In this document: in pieces, positions 55,684 to 64,000 of the stretch | Layout: each line of letters starts with the position of its first letter | Numbering within the stretch: the stretch's first letter is position 1 | DNA from: Winogradskyella algicola | GTDB taxonomy: Bacteria; Bacteroidota; Bacteroidia; Flavobacteriales; Flavobacteriaceae | Reading direction: 5' to 3' | Assembly: GCF_005869935.1 (NCBI RefSeq) | Contig: NZ_SZQF01000008.1 | Span: 124,001-188,000 of the forward strand | Length of the DNA stretch: 64,000 nucleotides | The notes under the pieces: generated by a model | Database searches by the model: none | What the model saw: only the letters and a program-made list of their open reading frames with translations | What the model was told of the DNA's origin: nothing | Made by a program: the position numbers and the translations under genes

Positions 55684-56262
55684 TTGAAAATATTAGGAAA
55701 TTATATAAAGAATCAAAATATAGCGGAACTAGAGGAGCTAATTGGAAAAAGAATTTGGTTTGCGAGAACATCAAATCTTGGAGCAAATCTTATTGAAAAA
55801 ACATATACAGCAACTCATATTCAAATTCCTTTCTTTTGGAAAGATGTGTTTGGTAATGAAAAATCACGAAATTTTAATTTGAGTGCTCAATGGACAGAGG
55901 ATAATGAAACTCTTTTAGATTATTATGACTTGAAATTAACTGTAACCGACCATGAAAGGTCAATTGGTGACTTTGAAAAAGACGTCAATAGAAGAATAAA
56001 AAAAGGGCTGAACTCAAACATCAATTTTAATGAGTTTGAGATTGAACAAATACAGATACTTTCAAGAAACGAAATTGTGGATAATGAAGGTGAATTGAGA
56101 TATGACGAAGGGATTTTACTAATTAATAAAGACAAGGATAGAATCCTATTTTCAGCCGAACTTAAATGTATCGACCAAGTGGAATTTATTATAGACCCGA
56201 ATGCTATTGAAAAAAGAATAACCGAATTGAAAAAAAGAAAAACGTTGGGTAATAATCTATAA
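55684..56262 (+). CDS. Protein of unknown function
   Basis: About 192 residues from TTG 55684 (MKILGNYIKNQNIAELEELIG). The open frame reaches TTG 55624, but that codon lies inside the recQ terminator hairpin. Charged, soluble, no signal peptide or membrane helix; a C-terminal helix reads EKRITELKKRKTLGNNL. No known motif. Followed by a degenerate CGAG-type repeat remnant at 56277. Confidence 0.55.
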   Translation: MKILGNYIKNQNIAELEELIGKRIWFARTSNLGANLIEKTYTATHIQIPFFWKDVFGNEKSRNFNLSAQWTEDNETLLDYYDLKLTVTDHERSIGDFEKDVNRRIKKGLNSNINFNEFEIEQIQILSRNEIVDNEGELRYDEGILLINKDKDRILFSAELKCIDQVEFIIDPNAIEKRITELKKRKTLGNNL

Positions 56263-56276
56263 CCACAATTACGACG

Positions 56277-56330
56277 GTTTCGACTACCCTTCGACCACAT
56301 TCTGGGCAAGCTCTAGTGAGTCCACTTGGA
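56277..56330. repeat. Degenerate CGAG-type repeat remnant
   Basis: Contains gtttcgactacccttcgac and agctctagtgagtccacttgg, which look like a decayed copy of the CGAG-rich family, with no long exact match. Intergenic, between the unknown gene and the T9SS cargo gene. Confidence 0.3.
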
Positions 56331-56418
56331 ATTGCTAACTCCAGTTCCTAACCAAAAATTATTAACTTTATATAGTTAACTGACGGTTATACGATACCGT
56401 TGTAAAACATTTATAAAT

Positions 56419-57123
56419 ATGAAAACTCTAAATATTCTATTTGTCATCTTTATAAGTATCAATTGTTATTCGCAAGACTCTAGACTTTTTGAACATACAT
56501 GGTACCTTCATGATTTAATAATTAATGGCAATAGTAACGTTCCTCCTGTCAATGAGGAAATAGAATATGTTCCTTTAAACTTTGAAGAAGCCAGTAACAC
56601 TTTTGGTACAGGAGTATGCGCTAGTGGAGGTGGTGAGTTGTCATTTAACGGTATGACTGAATTTAGTTGTGAGTCTATAGTATTTCTGGCTACAGGTTGC
56701 AATACAAACTTCCCTCAAAACCCAGATTATGACTTGCTATATAAAGATTTCTGGTGGGATGGAGAACAAGACCCATTCCAATATGAAATTATTGAAATTG
56801 ATGATACAAGAACACTCATTATAACCTCTATACTTGGTGATCAAGCAATTTATGGTAATAACTTGTTATCATTATCCGAGTTTTCGGAGGATTCAATTCA
56901 GATTCAACCCAATCCAACGGCTAAGTATATTAATATCAGTTTATCTGCTAATATAATATAAAAGAATATTTCTGTATTTGATCTGAGTGGCAGAAGAGTG
57001 CTAAAGATTACAAATAATAAAAGAAGAATAGATGTTAACGATTTGTCCAATGGTATTTATATTCTTTCATTAACTGATACTAGCGGCAAAACGGTTAATA
57101 CTAAGTTTATCAAAACTGAATAA
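56419..57123 (+). pseudogene. T9SS-sorted secreted protein, interrupted in the sorting domain
   Basis: A 234-codon frame from ATG 56419: signal peptide (ending NCYSQ), a domain with several Cys (FGTGVCASGGGELSFNGMTEFSC), then IQPNPTAKYINISLSANII and a TAA at 56959-56961. In the same frame it continues KNISVFDLSGRRVLKI and ends GKTVNTKFIKTE, so the stop lies in the middle of a type A sorting domain, after the PNPT start. Family proteins read on at this place (for example E/K). The upper product would lose T9SS sorting and remain periplasmic. Confidence 0.85.
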
Positions 57124-57176
57124 AAACTGCGTACAACAAGAACTGAGTTAAAAAACCAAGCTTCTTTAGATTAATC

Positions 57177-57563
57177 TTGATACAGAATATATCATTCAAC
57201 CATATCGCACTTTCAGTAAAAGACGTCAATCAATCCGTAGCGTTTTATCAAAAGGTTTTGCAGTTAAAAGAAATCGAAAATACAGCCTCAAGCTCTAAAA
57301 CCAGATGGCTTCAGCTCACAGAGAGTACACAGCTACATTTAATTTCAAGACCAAATGCAGAAATAAAAATTAATAAAGCCGTGCATTTTGCATTAGCAAC
57401 AACACATCTCAACGAATTTATAAACCATTTAGAAACCTTAAATATTGAGTATTCCGACTGGAAAGATACGCCCAACAAAGATTACATAAGAGACGATGGC
57501 GTAAAACAAATTTACTTCCAAGATCCAGATGGGTATTGGATAGAGGTTAATAATGATGAGTAA
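57177..57563 (+). CDS. VOC (glyoxalase/bleomycin resistance-like) family protein
   Basis: 128 residues. The two VOC half-domains are visible: FNHIALSVKDVNQSVAFYQKVL at the N-terminus and VKQIYFQDPDGYWIEVN at the C-terminus, with the His and Glu metal ligands. Members bind a divalent metal and act on small molecules. Start TTG giving MIQNISFNHIAL. Substrate unknown. Confidence 0.87.
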   Translation: MIQNISFNHIALSVKDVNQSVAFYQKVLQLKEIENTASSSKTRWLQLTESTQLHLISRPNAEIKINKAVHFALATTHLNEFINHLETLNIEYSDWKDTPNKDYIRDDGVKQIYFQDPDGYWIEVNNDE

Positions 57564-57574
57564 TCTATTTCGGG

Positions 57575-58009
57575 CTATTTTGTAGACTTCTCAGAAGTGT
57601 ACTTTGTAAATAAAAGTTCCTGCTTTTTAACCTTCAAAATAATCTCAGATAAAGTAGCATTTTGTAACTTTTTAATATCACTCTCTTCAATCTGAAAATC
57701 AATATTAGTAACATAACGCCCTTTTACTTCGGTATGATGCGATTCAAACTCTAGGGAATCAGAGTCTAAGGACAATTCAAAATTCTTTCCTTTAAATGTA
57801 AGCGTAGCGCCATTTTTACATTTAACGTTTAGCGCACCTACAACTATCGTCTGAAAAAAGAAATAGCCGCCCAATTCGTTAAGTCCAGAAAAAAGAACGT
57901 TACTTTCAGAAACACCATAAGCTTCATGTTCTACAGAAGCAATAATAGCATCAATAGTATCTTCGGTAGTTTCAGTTTTATTAAATAGTTTAGAAAGTGA
58001 AAAACCCAT
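57575..58009 (-). CDS. Protein of unknown function
   Basis: About 144 residues from the ATG at 58009 (MGFSLSKLFNKTETTEDTID). The longer frame to 58090 adds a leader overlapping the repeat region and looks spurious. Mostly beta-strand pattern with charged segments (GATLTFKGKNFELSLD, KGRYVTNIDFQIEES), no signal peptide. Conserved-looking but not matched to a known family. Convergent with the VOC gene, 11 nt apart. Confidence 0.6.
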   Translation of the reverse strand: MGFSLSKLFNKTETTEDTIDAIIASVEHEAYGVSESNVLFSGLNELGGYFFFQTIVVGALNVKCKNGATLTFKGKNFELSLDSDSLEFESHHTEVKGRYVTNIDFQIEESDIKKLQNATLSEIILKVKKQELLFTKYTSEKSTK

Positions 58010-58069
58010 AAAATTAAATTTTGGCAAAACTACACAAAAAATTCTGTTGAGATCAGGGATAAAATTTGT

Positions 58070-58150
58070 CACTTCAAGTGAGCTTTTCAACTGAAATGAG
58101 AAAAATTTGTATCGAGAAGCAGGATCTTTACTATAAAAAGTTCTCGATAT
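58070..58150. repeat. Dispersed CGAG-type repeat, copy D
   Basis: Contains cacttcaagtgag, tatcgagaagc and aagttctcgatatc, which match the right- and left-arm borders of the family (cactcgaagtg, tatcgagaact) with some divergence. Unlike the other copies it lies upstream of genes on both sides. Confidence 0.4.
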
Positions 58151-58440
58151 CTAACCGAACATGCTCAAGTACAATAGTAATACCTTAAAACTAGCCATAC
58201 TAATTGCACATTACATCCGCACACCGAGAACAAAACCATTCAGCACAGCAATAAATAGACAAGGTAAAATACATACAAAATTAATATATATGCCAAGTAT
58301 ATGCCGACTTTATGTCGTGTATAAGCCATATTATATGTGGTATTTACTTAGTCTAAGAGTTATAAAAATGCTATATAGATTCATAGATTTCAAGAAAAAA
58401 CACTTCAATACACAAGCTTCTCTCTTCCAACTTAACTTTG

Positions 58441-58448
58441 TATCTTTG
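58441..58448 (+). promoter_or_regulatory. Candidate -7 box TATCTTTG for the cyclophilin-FKBP gene
   Basis: TATCTTTG fits TAnnTTTG and lies 24 nt before the ATG at 58473. No good TTG at -33 is seen at the right distance. Confidence 0.45.
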
Positions 58449-58472
58449 CAGCCTTAAACAAAAGAAAAAACA

Positions 58473-59405
58473 ATGCAAGACGGATTATACGCAAAATTCA
58501 ACACTTCAAAAGGTGAAATCTTAGTCAATTTAGAATTCGAAAAAACACCAGGTACGGTAGGTAACTTTGTAGCTTTGGCAGAAGGTAACTTAGAAAACTC
58601 TGCAAAACCTCAAGGTACACCTTACTATGATGGTTTAAACTTTCATAGAGTTATACCAGATTTTATGATTCAGGGTGGTTGCCCACAAGGAACAGGAACA
58701 GGAAATCCTGGTTATAAATTTGATGACGAAATTCATCCAGATTTAAAACACGATGCACCTGGTAAACTATCAATGGCAAATGCTGGTCCTGGTACCAACG
58801 GTAGCCAGTTTTTTATCACGCATGTAGAAACTCCTTGGTTAGATGGTAAGCATACTGTTTTTGGCAACGTAGTAGAAGGTCAAGACGTTGTCGATGCTGT
58901 AGCGCAAGGTGATAAAATTGAAAGCTTAGAGATTGTAAGAGTAGGCGATGCCGCTAAAGAGTTTAACGCTATTGAAGCGTTTAGAACTTTCGAAGGTGAG
59001 CGCGAAAAGCGTATTGCTGCAGAGCGTGAAGCTGCAAGAGCAGAGTTAGATAAATTAGCTGCAGGTTTTGAAGAAACAGCTTCAGGATTGCGTTATAAGA
59101 TTATTCAAAAAGGTAATGGTAAAAAAGCTGAAAAGGGCAATATGGTATCTGTACACTACAAAGGTCAGTTAGCAGATGGTACTGTGTTCGATTCTTCATA
59201 CAAGAGAAATTCTCCTCTAGATTTCCAAGTTGGTGTAGGTCAGGTAATTCCTGGTTGGGACGAAGGGATCTGTTTACTCAATGTAGGAGATAAAGCGCGT
59301 TTGGTAATTCCTAGCGACTTAGGTTATGGTGCTGCAGGTGCAGGAGGTGTAATTCCACCAAACGCTACTTTGGTTTTTGATGTGGAATTAATGGATACGA
59401 AATAA
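58473..59405 (+). CDS. Cyclophilin-FKBP fusion peptidyl-prolyl isomerase
   Basis: 310 residues. The N-terminal cyclophilin domain (about 1-160) has [43 protein letters not shown]. An alpha-helical linker rich in A, E and R (about 165-200) joins it to an FKBP domain (about 205-310) with [41 protein letters not shown] and [23 protein letters not shown]. Both domains carry normal active-site residues. This is the CFBP dual-immunophilin layout described in Flavobacterium. No signal peptide, so cytoplasmic. Confidence 0.93.
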   Translation: MQDGLYAKFNTSKGEILVNLEFEKTPGTVGNFVALAEGNLENSAKPQGTPYYDGLNFHRVIPDFMIQGGCPQGTGTGNPGYKFDDEIHPDLKHDAPGKLSMANAGPGTNGSQFFITHVETPWLDGKHTVFGNVVEGQDVVDAVAQGDKIESLEIVRVGDAAKEFNAIEAFRTFEGEREKRIAAEREAARAELDKLAAGFEETASGLRYKIIQKGNGKKAEKGNMVSVHYKGQLADGTVFDSSYKRNSPLDFQVGVGQVIPGWDEGICLLNVGDKARLVIPSDLGYGAAGAGGVIPPNATLVFDVELMDTK

Positions 59406-59431
59406 GACGTATTTTCTAATTTTAAATAATT

Positions 59432-59462
59432 AAAAGTCTCACTTAAATGGTGGGACTTTTTT
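59432..59462. terminator. Shared terminator between PPIase and DUF922 genes
   Basis: AAAAGTCTCAC pairs with GTGGGACTTTT (one G-T) around a 7-nt loop and continues into T's. It lies between two convergent genes and reaches the DUF922 stop at 59461, so it mainly serves the PPIase gene. Confidence 0.75.
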
Positions 59463-60009
59463 ATAAATGTGTTTCTATTTCAGCATTAATTTTTTTAATC
59501 CATTCATCGTTTTCTACTACAAGTTGACCATGTTGAGTTTCTGAGTCGTATTGACTTTGTACTTCTCTACATTTTGCCCATAGATTTTGATAAATATCAA
59601 AATAAGAATCAAAATTTGCATCTTTCTGGGCAATTAGTTTTTTGAACTCTTTGTTGATTTTTAAAGCATATAAGCCTGCAATATCAAAATGCAACTGCTC
59701 ATGTTTTAATAAATAATCGCTTTCTCTGTAGACCCAAGAGTGATTGGTGTAAAAATTCGCAACAACATGAAGACTTTCATAATTCTGAATGTTATTATTT
59801 TCATCAACATTTACTTCAGTAGGTAAAATATCTATTTTGTAGGATGTTTGTGCATAAGCTAGGACATCGGTATTTGGGGAACCATTAAAATCTACCCACT
59901 TTAGTTTTACATCTTTCTTCCATGGAATTACTGTTTTTATAGTCAAGCTGTCCTGAGCTAAGCTAAATTGTAATGTAAAAATAATGAGTATATGTAGAGT
60001 TGATTTCAT
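59461..60009 (-). CDS. DUF922 secreted zinc-protease-like protein
   Basis: 182 residues, signal peptide ending SLAQ. The HExxH-type motif LLKHEQLHFDIAGLYA contains H103, E104, H107 and D109, the DUF922 signature of probable Zn-dependent proteases. A conserved segment KWVDFNGSP (about 37-45) is also typical. Likely periplasmic or outer-membrane associated. The activity of DUF922 is not established experimentally for this subgroup as far as I know. ATG start. Confidence 0.82.
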   Translation of the reverse strand: MKSTLHILIIFTLQFSLAQDSLTIKTVIPWKKDVKLKWVDFNGSPNTDVLAYAQTSYKIDILPTEVNVDENNNIQNYESLHVVANFYTNHSWVYRESDYLLKHEQLHFDIAGLYALKINKEFKKLIAQKDANFDSYFDIYQNLWAKCREVQSQYDSETQHGQLVVENDEWIKKINAEIETHL

Positions 60010-60099
60010 AAAGTTTAATTAAAAAATATTTCAAGATAATTAAATTTTAGAAAGATAAGTGTAATTAACCTTATCTTCGCTAGAGCTTAAATTTTATTA

Positions 60100-61239
60100 A
60101 TGACAAACTACGATTATATCATTTTAGGTGCGGGTGCCTCTGGTCTTATGCTGGCATACCGCATGGCATTAGATGATTTTTTTAATGATAAATCGATTTT
60201 AATTATTGATAAAGAAAAGCAAAAAGGTAATGATAGAACTTGGTGCTTTTGGGAAAATGGTGAAGGTGAGTGGGATGACATGCTAACTAAAACCTGGTCT
60301 AAAATCTATTTTGGAAGTGATAGTTATAAAGGCGACATAGAAATATTACCATATCAATATAAAATGATAAGAAGTGAAGATTTTTATGATTCACTTTGGC
60401 AAAAAATTGAAGAAAAAGCCAACATTACTTTCCTTAATGCTGAGGTTGTTAATTTCACTGAACTTAATGATTATGTGCAAATTATAACCAATAACGGAAG
60501 CTACGTAGCTTCTAAACTTTATAATAGCATACATGACGCCAATCTGTATGTTAATCAAAAAAAGTATCCTGTGCTACAGCAACATTTTGTAGGCTGGTTT
60601 ATAAAAACTGAAGACGCAGTTTTTGATGACACTATGGCAACTTTTATGGATTTTACAGTGCCGCAAAACGGTAATACACGTTTTATGTACGTGTTACCTA
60701 TAGATAAAAAAACAGCATTATTTGAGTATACGTTATTTTCTAAAGATTTATTGCAACTTAATGAATACGAAACTGCTATAATTGATTGTTTAAAGAAAAA
60801 TAACATTACTGATTATAAAATTGTAGAAAAAGAAAAGGGATCTATCCCAATGACATCTTTTGAGTTTGCTAAGTTAAACTCTAAACATATACTCAATATT
60901 GGCACGGCTGGTGGTTGGACTAAAGCTAGCACTGGATACACTTTTAGAAATACAACCAAAAAAACTAAAGCATTAGTTGATTTTTTAAAAACTGAAAATG
61001 ATTTGAGTAAGTTTCAAAAAAAATCAAAATTTTGGTTTTATGATTTGCTCTTTTTAGATGTGTTGGCCAATCACAATAGTGAAGGTGCAGCCTTGTTTGC
61101 TTCTATGTTTAAAAAAGCAGATCTAAAAACGATCTTTAAATTTCTAGATGAAGAATCTACCTTCCTAGAAGATCTTAAAGTAATTTTATCTGTTCCGCCA
61201 AAACGATTTATTCAATCTCTTTTAAAGCGTTTGTTTTAA
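60100..61239 (+). CDS. crtY: Lycopene beta-cyclase
   Basis: 379 residues. FAD/NAD-binding GAGASG at 10-15, followed by the family motif DKEKQKGNDRTWCFWE, and the later MPTxR/GxA region read as SIPMTSFEFAKLNSKHILNIGTAGG. It converts lycopene to beta-carotene for carotenoids such as zeaxanthin. Other carotenoid genes are not in the window, so it is probably separate from crtB-crtI. ATG start. Its stop overlaps by 3 bases the end of the small gene on the other strand. Confidence 0.88.
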   Translation: MTNYDYIILGAGASGLMLAYRMALDDFFNDKSILIIDKEKQKGNDRTWCFWENGEGEWDDMLTKTWSKIYFGSDSYKGDIEILPYQYKMIRSEDFYDSLWQKIEEKANITFLNAEVVNFTELNDYVQIITNNGSYVASKLYNSIHDANLYVNQKKYPVLQQHFVGWFIKTEDAVFDDTMATFMDFTVPQNGNTRFMYVLPIDKKTALFEYTLFSKDLLQLNEYETAIIDCLKKNNITDYKIVEKEKGSIPMTSFEFAKLNSKHILNIGTAGGWTKASTGYTFRNTTKKTKALVDFLKTENDLSKFQKKSKFWFYDLLFLDVLANHNSEGAALFASMFKKADLKTIFKFLDEESTFLEDLKVILSVPPKRFIQSLLKRLF

Positions 61240-61475
61240 CTACCAGAATAGACTTGTCCTCTATGTGGTTTTAGCGCATCTCTAATTGGTTTCATTTCTG
61301 ACTCATCAACCACTATAAATGCTATATGATGCATTTCGCTTATAATTTCAACACCAGTTATAATAATATCTAAGTTATTCATCATAATATACTCTTTAAG
61401 GTGTATCAAATGATGCTCGGCAGTTTTTTTACTTGCAGGACCTCTAAAATCCCATATCAATTTTAATTTACGCAT
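61236..61475 (-). CDS. Small conserved protein of unknown function
   Basis: 79 residues: KLIWDFRGPASKKTAEHHLIHLKEYI, then EIISEMHHIAFIVVDESEMKPIRDALKPHRGQVY. Compact alpha/beta pattern with three His. Found as a conserved neighbour type in flavobacteria, no function assigned. Its ATG overlaps the SRPBCC stop by 8 nt, so the two are co-expressed. Confidence 0.65.
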   Translation of the reverse strand: MRKLKLIWDFRGPASKKTAEHHLIHLKEYIMMNNLDIIITGVEIISEMHHIAFIVVDESEMKPIRDALKPHRGQVYSGS

Positions 61476-61923
61476 TAGAAACTGAAGTACCTTTTTCGGT
61501 AAAGTTTTTAAAGTTGGTCATGTATTTTTTAGTTTGTTTCTTAAAAGCGCCTGGCATTAAGAAGAGCATAGCATTCATCATAAAGTTAGTTGGTTGAAAC
61601 TCATTTTTGCTAATCCACTTTGTGTGGCCTTCAGGTGTACCTTCAAAGTAATTTTGCTGAATATTTCTAACTCCTTTGGTGGTATATGTAGCATGAAATT
61701 CATTTGGGAAATCTTGTTTTGTAATAGTTTCAATGAGTTCCATTTTACGCTTTCCAAAATCGTAGTTTAATTTCATTTTGGCACCAAATTTACCTGGTGT
61801 TCCAGAAATATGTTCGGTGCTAATCAAACCTTCTTGCCAATGTTTCATATTCTCGGCAGAGTCCATTTTTTTGACTACTTCCTCTAAAGGTTTTTCAATG
61901 ATAATTTCAGTTGTATATTTCAT
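61468..61923 (-). CDS. SRPBCC (START-like) family protein
   Basis: 151 residues: KYTTEIIIEKPLEEVVKKMDSAENMKHWQEGL and a later FEGTPEGHTKWISKNEFQPT, which is the polyketide-cyclase/START-like layout of a hydrophobic-pocket lipid or small-molecule binder. No signal peptide. Coupled to the small unknown gene downstream (8-nt overlap). Ligand unknown. Confidence 0.82.
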   Translation of the reverse strand: MKYTTEIIIEKPLEEVVKKMDSAENMKHWQEGLISTEHISGTPGKFGAKMKLNYDFGKRKMELIETITKQDFPNEFHATYTTKGVRNIQQNYFEGTPEGHTKWISKNEFQPTNFMMNAMLFLMPGAFKKQTKKYMTNFKNFTEKGTSVSNA

Positions 61924-62061
61924 CTAGAAATTTAAAATGAATTTAAAGATAGATAAAAGCAGTAATACTAAGTTTAATTTATCGACGTTTCTACCTATTT
62001 ACAAGATATAATTAACTTTTTTCAAACAGGTGATATTAAATAAATTAAGATATTGCTATAA

Positions 62062-62092
62062 CTTGTAAAATAAGCGATTTATGTTATTTTTG
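62062..62092 (+). promoter_or_regulatory. Promoter of the SurA-like PPIase
   Basis: CTTG, 19-nt spacer, TATTTTTG: an exact match to the Bacteroidota TTG-N19-TAnnTTTG pattern. It lies 69 nt before the ATG at 62161. Same elements and spacing as the DUF2795 promoter at 12358. Confidence 0.7.
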
Positions 62093-62160
62093 CTCAACCT
62101 CTAAATTGAGGCATTTATAGAATGTAAATGTGAAAATTTAACGAAGAAAATTTAATAAAC

Positions 62161-64000
62161 ATGAAACCTAGATTTAAATGCTTGCTCTTAGTTTTACTAG
62201 CACTAAATGTATCGTTTGCTCAAGAAAAAGATGAAGTGTTACTAAAAGTAGATGGTGAACCTGTGATGACTTCAGAATTTTTAAGAGTTTACAATAAGAA
62301 TTTAGATTTAGTAAAAGATGAAAGTCAAAAAGATGTTGATGGCTATTTAACGTTGTTTACTGAGTACCAACTAAAGCTCAAAGAAGCAAAACGTCTTAAA
62401 CTAGATGAGGATACCAAGTATCAACGAGAGTTTTTGAGGTACAAGAAACAATTGACCAAAAATTATCTTTCTGAGAATAAAGTTACAGATGCTTTAGTAA
62501 AAGAAGCATACGAGCGTAATAGTTTTGATGTTAATGCATCTCATGTATTGGTACGATTAGATGGCAATGCAAAAGATACGTTAGGTGCCTACAATCAGGT
62601 TTTAAAGTTAAGAGAGCGTGTGCTAAAAGAAGGTTTTGATGCTGTAAAAGCCGATGTGCATAACGGACAAACCATCTTTCTCGAGGATTTGGGTTACTTC
62701 TCTGCATTTAAAATGGTTTACGATTTTGAAACAGCAGCTTATAATACTCCGATAGGAGAAATCTCAATGCCTTTTAGAACACAGTTTGGTTATCATGTTG
62801 TAAAGGTTAATGATAAGCGTCCTTCAAGAGGAACTATTACTGCAGCTCATATAATGATTGCCTTACAGCAAAAAGATTCGCTTTTAGACCCAGAAGAGCG
62901 CATTAATGATATTTATAAAAAATTGCAGCAAGGCGAAAAGTTTGAGTCTTTGGCGAAGCAATTCTCAGATGATAAAAGTTCTGCAAGAAATGGTGGTAAG
63001 TTATCTCCTTTTAAAAGCGGTCAGTTAAGTTCAACAATTTTTGAAGATGAGGCTTTTGCTTTACCGAACGATGGTGATGTTAGTAAGCCTTTTAAATCAG
63101 AATATGGTTGGCACATAGTAAAGCGTATAGAACATAAGCCAATCCAATCTTTTGAAGAACTAAAACCAGCAATAGAGTCGAAGGTGAAAAGAGATTCTAG
63201 ATCTCAGCTTATTAATGAATCAATGGTAGATGAGTTAAAGAAACGCTATCAAATTTCATACAATCCTGAAGCTAAAAAATATTTTGAAGCACTTTTAGAC
63301 GGTAATTATTTTACACGCTCTTGGAGATTGCCAGAGGAATTTGAAACTGATAAGACAGTCTTTACAATTGGTAACCGATCATTTACGTATAATGAGTTTG
63401 GTCGTCACCTCATGTCTGCTCAGCAAGCTTACGCTAATAAAAAGGGTGATTTTTCTGTAATTATAGATAAAGAATTTGATAAATTTTTTGAAACTTCAAT
63501 CCTTCAATACAGAGAAGATAATCTAGAGCTAGAAAATAAAGACTTTGCAAATATTCTAAAAGAATATAGAGATGGATTATTGTTGTTTGATTTAATGGAA
63601 AAAGAAATCTGGAACAAAGCATCAAAAGATTCTGTTGGTTTAGAAGCGTATTATCAAAAGCACAAAGCTAAATACCAATGGGATGAAAGAGTTGAGGTGG
63701 TAATAGCAACTGCTGCGAACGAGGACGTTGCTAAAAAAGCATTAAAGATGATGAAAAAAGGGAAGTCTGAGGAAGCTATTAGAAAAGCTTTAGATACAGA
63801 TTCTCAGAAAAATATCATATTCACTAAAGGTGTTTTTAATACAAACGATCCAAAGCTTCCGGCTAATCTTAAGGTGGAACAAGGTGTTTCCGAAATATAT
63901 GAGCATAATGACGCGTTTCATGTTATAGATATTAAGTCTGTATTACCAGCAGGAAATAAAACGCTAGATGAAGCTATGGGTAATGTTATTAACGATTATC
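62161..64000 (+). CDS. SurA-like peptidyl-prolyl isomerase (partial, runs off the window)
   Basis: 613 codons are present with no stop up to the end of the window. Signal peptide ends NVSFAQ, so periplasmic. Two PpiC/parvulin domains are visible: one with FDVNASHVLVRLDGNAKDT and GYFSAFKMVYDFETAAYNTPIGEIS, the next with ITAAHIMIALQQKD and LAKQFSDDKSSARNGGKLSPF. A third region (about 385-613) is diverged, with YQWDERVEVVIATA. SurA-type proteins chaperone outer-membrane proteins. ATG start after a good promoter. Confidence 0.9.
   Translation, partial: MKPRFKCLLLVLLALNVSFAQEKDEVLLKVDGEPVMTSEFLRVYNKNLDLVKDESQKDVDGYLTLFTEYQLKLKEAKRLKLDEDTKYQREFLRYKKQLTKNYLSENKVTDALVKEAYERNSFDVNASHVLVRLDGNAKDTLGAYNQVLKLRERVLKEGFDAVKADVHNGQTIFLEDLGYFSAFKMVYDFETAAYNTPIGEISMPFRTQFGYHVVKVNDKRPSRGTITAAHIMIALQQKDSLLDPEERINDIYKKLQQGEKFESLAKQFSDDKSSARNGGKLSPFKSGQLSSTIFEDEAFALPNDGDVSKPFKSEYGWHIVKRIEHKPIQSFEELKPAIESKVKRDSRSQLINESMVDELKKRYQISYNPEAKKYFEALLDGNYFTRSWRLPEEFETDKTVFTIGNRSFTYNEFGRHLMSAQQAYANKKGDFSVIIDKEFDKFFETSILQYREDNLELENKDFANILKEYRDGLLLFDLMEKEIWNKASKDSVGLEAYYQKHKAKYQWDERVEVVIATAANEDVAKKALKMMKKGKSEEAIRKALDTDSQKNIIFTKGVFNTNDPKLPANLKVEQGVSEIYEHNDAFHVIDIKSVLPAGNKTLDEAMGNVINDY

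Larger units (their letters stand above)
58010..58472. other. 463-nt intergenic region with repeat copy D and a promoter
   Basis: About 60 nt follow the minus-strand ATG, then the CGAG-type repeat (58070-58150), then 320 nt of AT-rich DNA up to the PPIase gene. A 98-codon plus-strand frame (58161-58457) is open here, but its lysine- and tyrosine-rich composition and overlap with the PPIase promoter argue against coding. No RNA gene is recognised. Confidence 0.45.

Noticed and set aside
58161-58457. 98-codon plus-strand frame before the PPIase gene
   Set aside because: Composition is Tyr/Lys/Ile-rich like translated AT-rich spacer, it overlaps the TATCTTTG promoter box, and nothing resembles a known protein.

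Overview
The window is low-GC DNA from a member of the Bacteroidota, most likely a marine-type Flavobacteriaceae. The evidence is TAnnTTTG-type -7 promoter boxes, type IX secretion (T9SS) C-terminal sorting domains, a long SecA without a C-terminal zinc motif, the conserved divergent recQ / kpsF-tatC-lptB neighbourhood, a carotenoid lycopene cyclase, a cyclophilin-FKBP fusion, and many Cys-lipoproteins. The genus cannot be decided from this sequence. No rRNA, tRNA, CRISPR array, insertion sequence or phage module was seen.

Layout. 1-8.6 kb: a secreted repeat protein, an M23 peptidase, small envelope proteins, a large T9SS-sorted surface protein and lipoproteins, separated by short dispersed inverted repeats. 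8.6-16.7 kb (minus strand): secA, a DUF2795 protein, PduO-type cobalamin adenosyltransferase, a LolD/MacB-type ABC ATPase, a methyltransferase and a Uup-type ABC-F protein. 16.8-45.9 kb (plus strand): a 29-kb, 27-gene extracellular polysaccharide locus. 45.9-53.3 kb: a DUF4105 protein, a PorV/PorQ-family protein, pssA, TerC, then lptB-CMD-tatC-kpsF. 53.4-64 kb: recQ, small unknowns, a broken T9SS cargo gene, a VOC protein, the cyclophilin-FKBP fusion, a DUF922 protease-like protein, crtY, an SRPBCC protein and a SurA-like PPIase that runs off the window.

The polysaccharide locus is the centrepiece. It encodes an outer-membrane export lipoprotein (Wza-like), a Wzc-like co-polymerase/tyrosine kinase with a Gly-Tyr repeat tail, and two different initiating phosphoglycosyl transferases, one near each end. 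It also has a nucleotide-sugar dehydrogenase plus epimerase (probably UDP-HexNAc uronate supply) and a Wzm/Wzt-type ABC exporter. Ten glycosyltransferases are present, one interrupted by an in-frame TGA. Tailoring genes are three sulfotransferases, two methyltransferases, a serine-acetyltransferase-like protein, an asparagine-synthetase-like protein and a transglutaminase-like protein. A Wzy/ligase-like membrane protein is present but no Wzx flippase. The inferred product is a sulfated, possibly methylated and acetylated, uronate-containing surface or released polysaccharide, with an unusual mix of Wzy-type and ABC-type assembly parts.

Two genes carry clean in-frame stop codons with homologous coding sequence continuing in the same frame: the family-2 glycosyltransferase at 37674-38996 and the T9SS-sorted protein at 56419-57123. 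Many genes of the polysaccharide locus appear to start with TTG. Starts given below differ from the longest open frame where an internal ATG or the promoter position argues for it.
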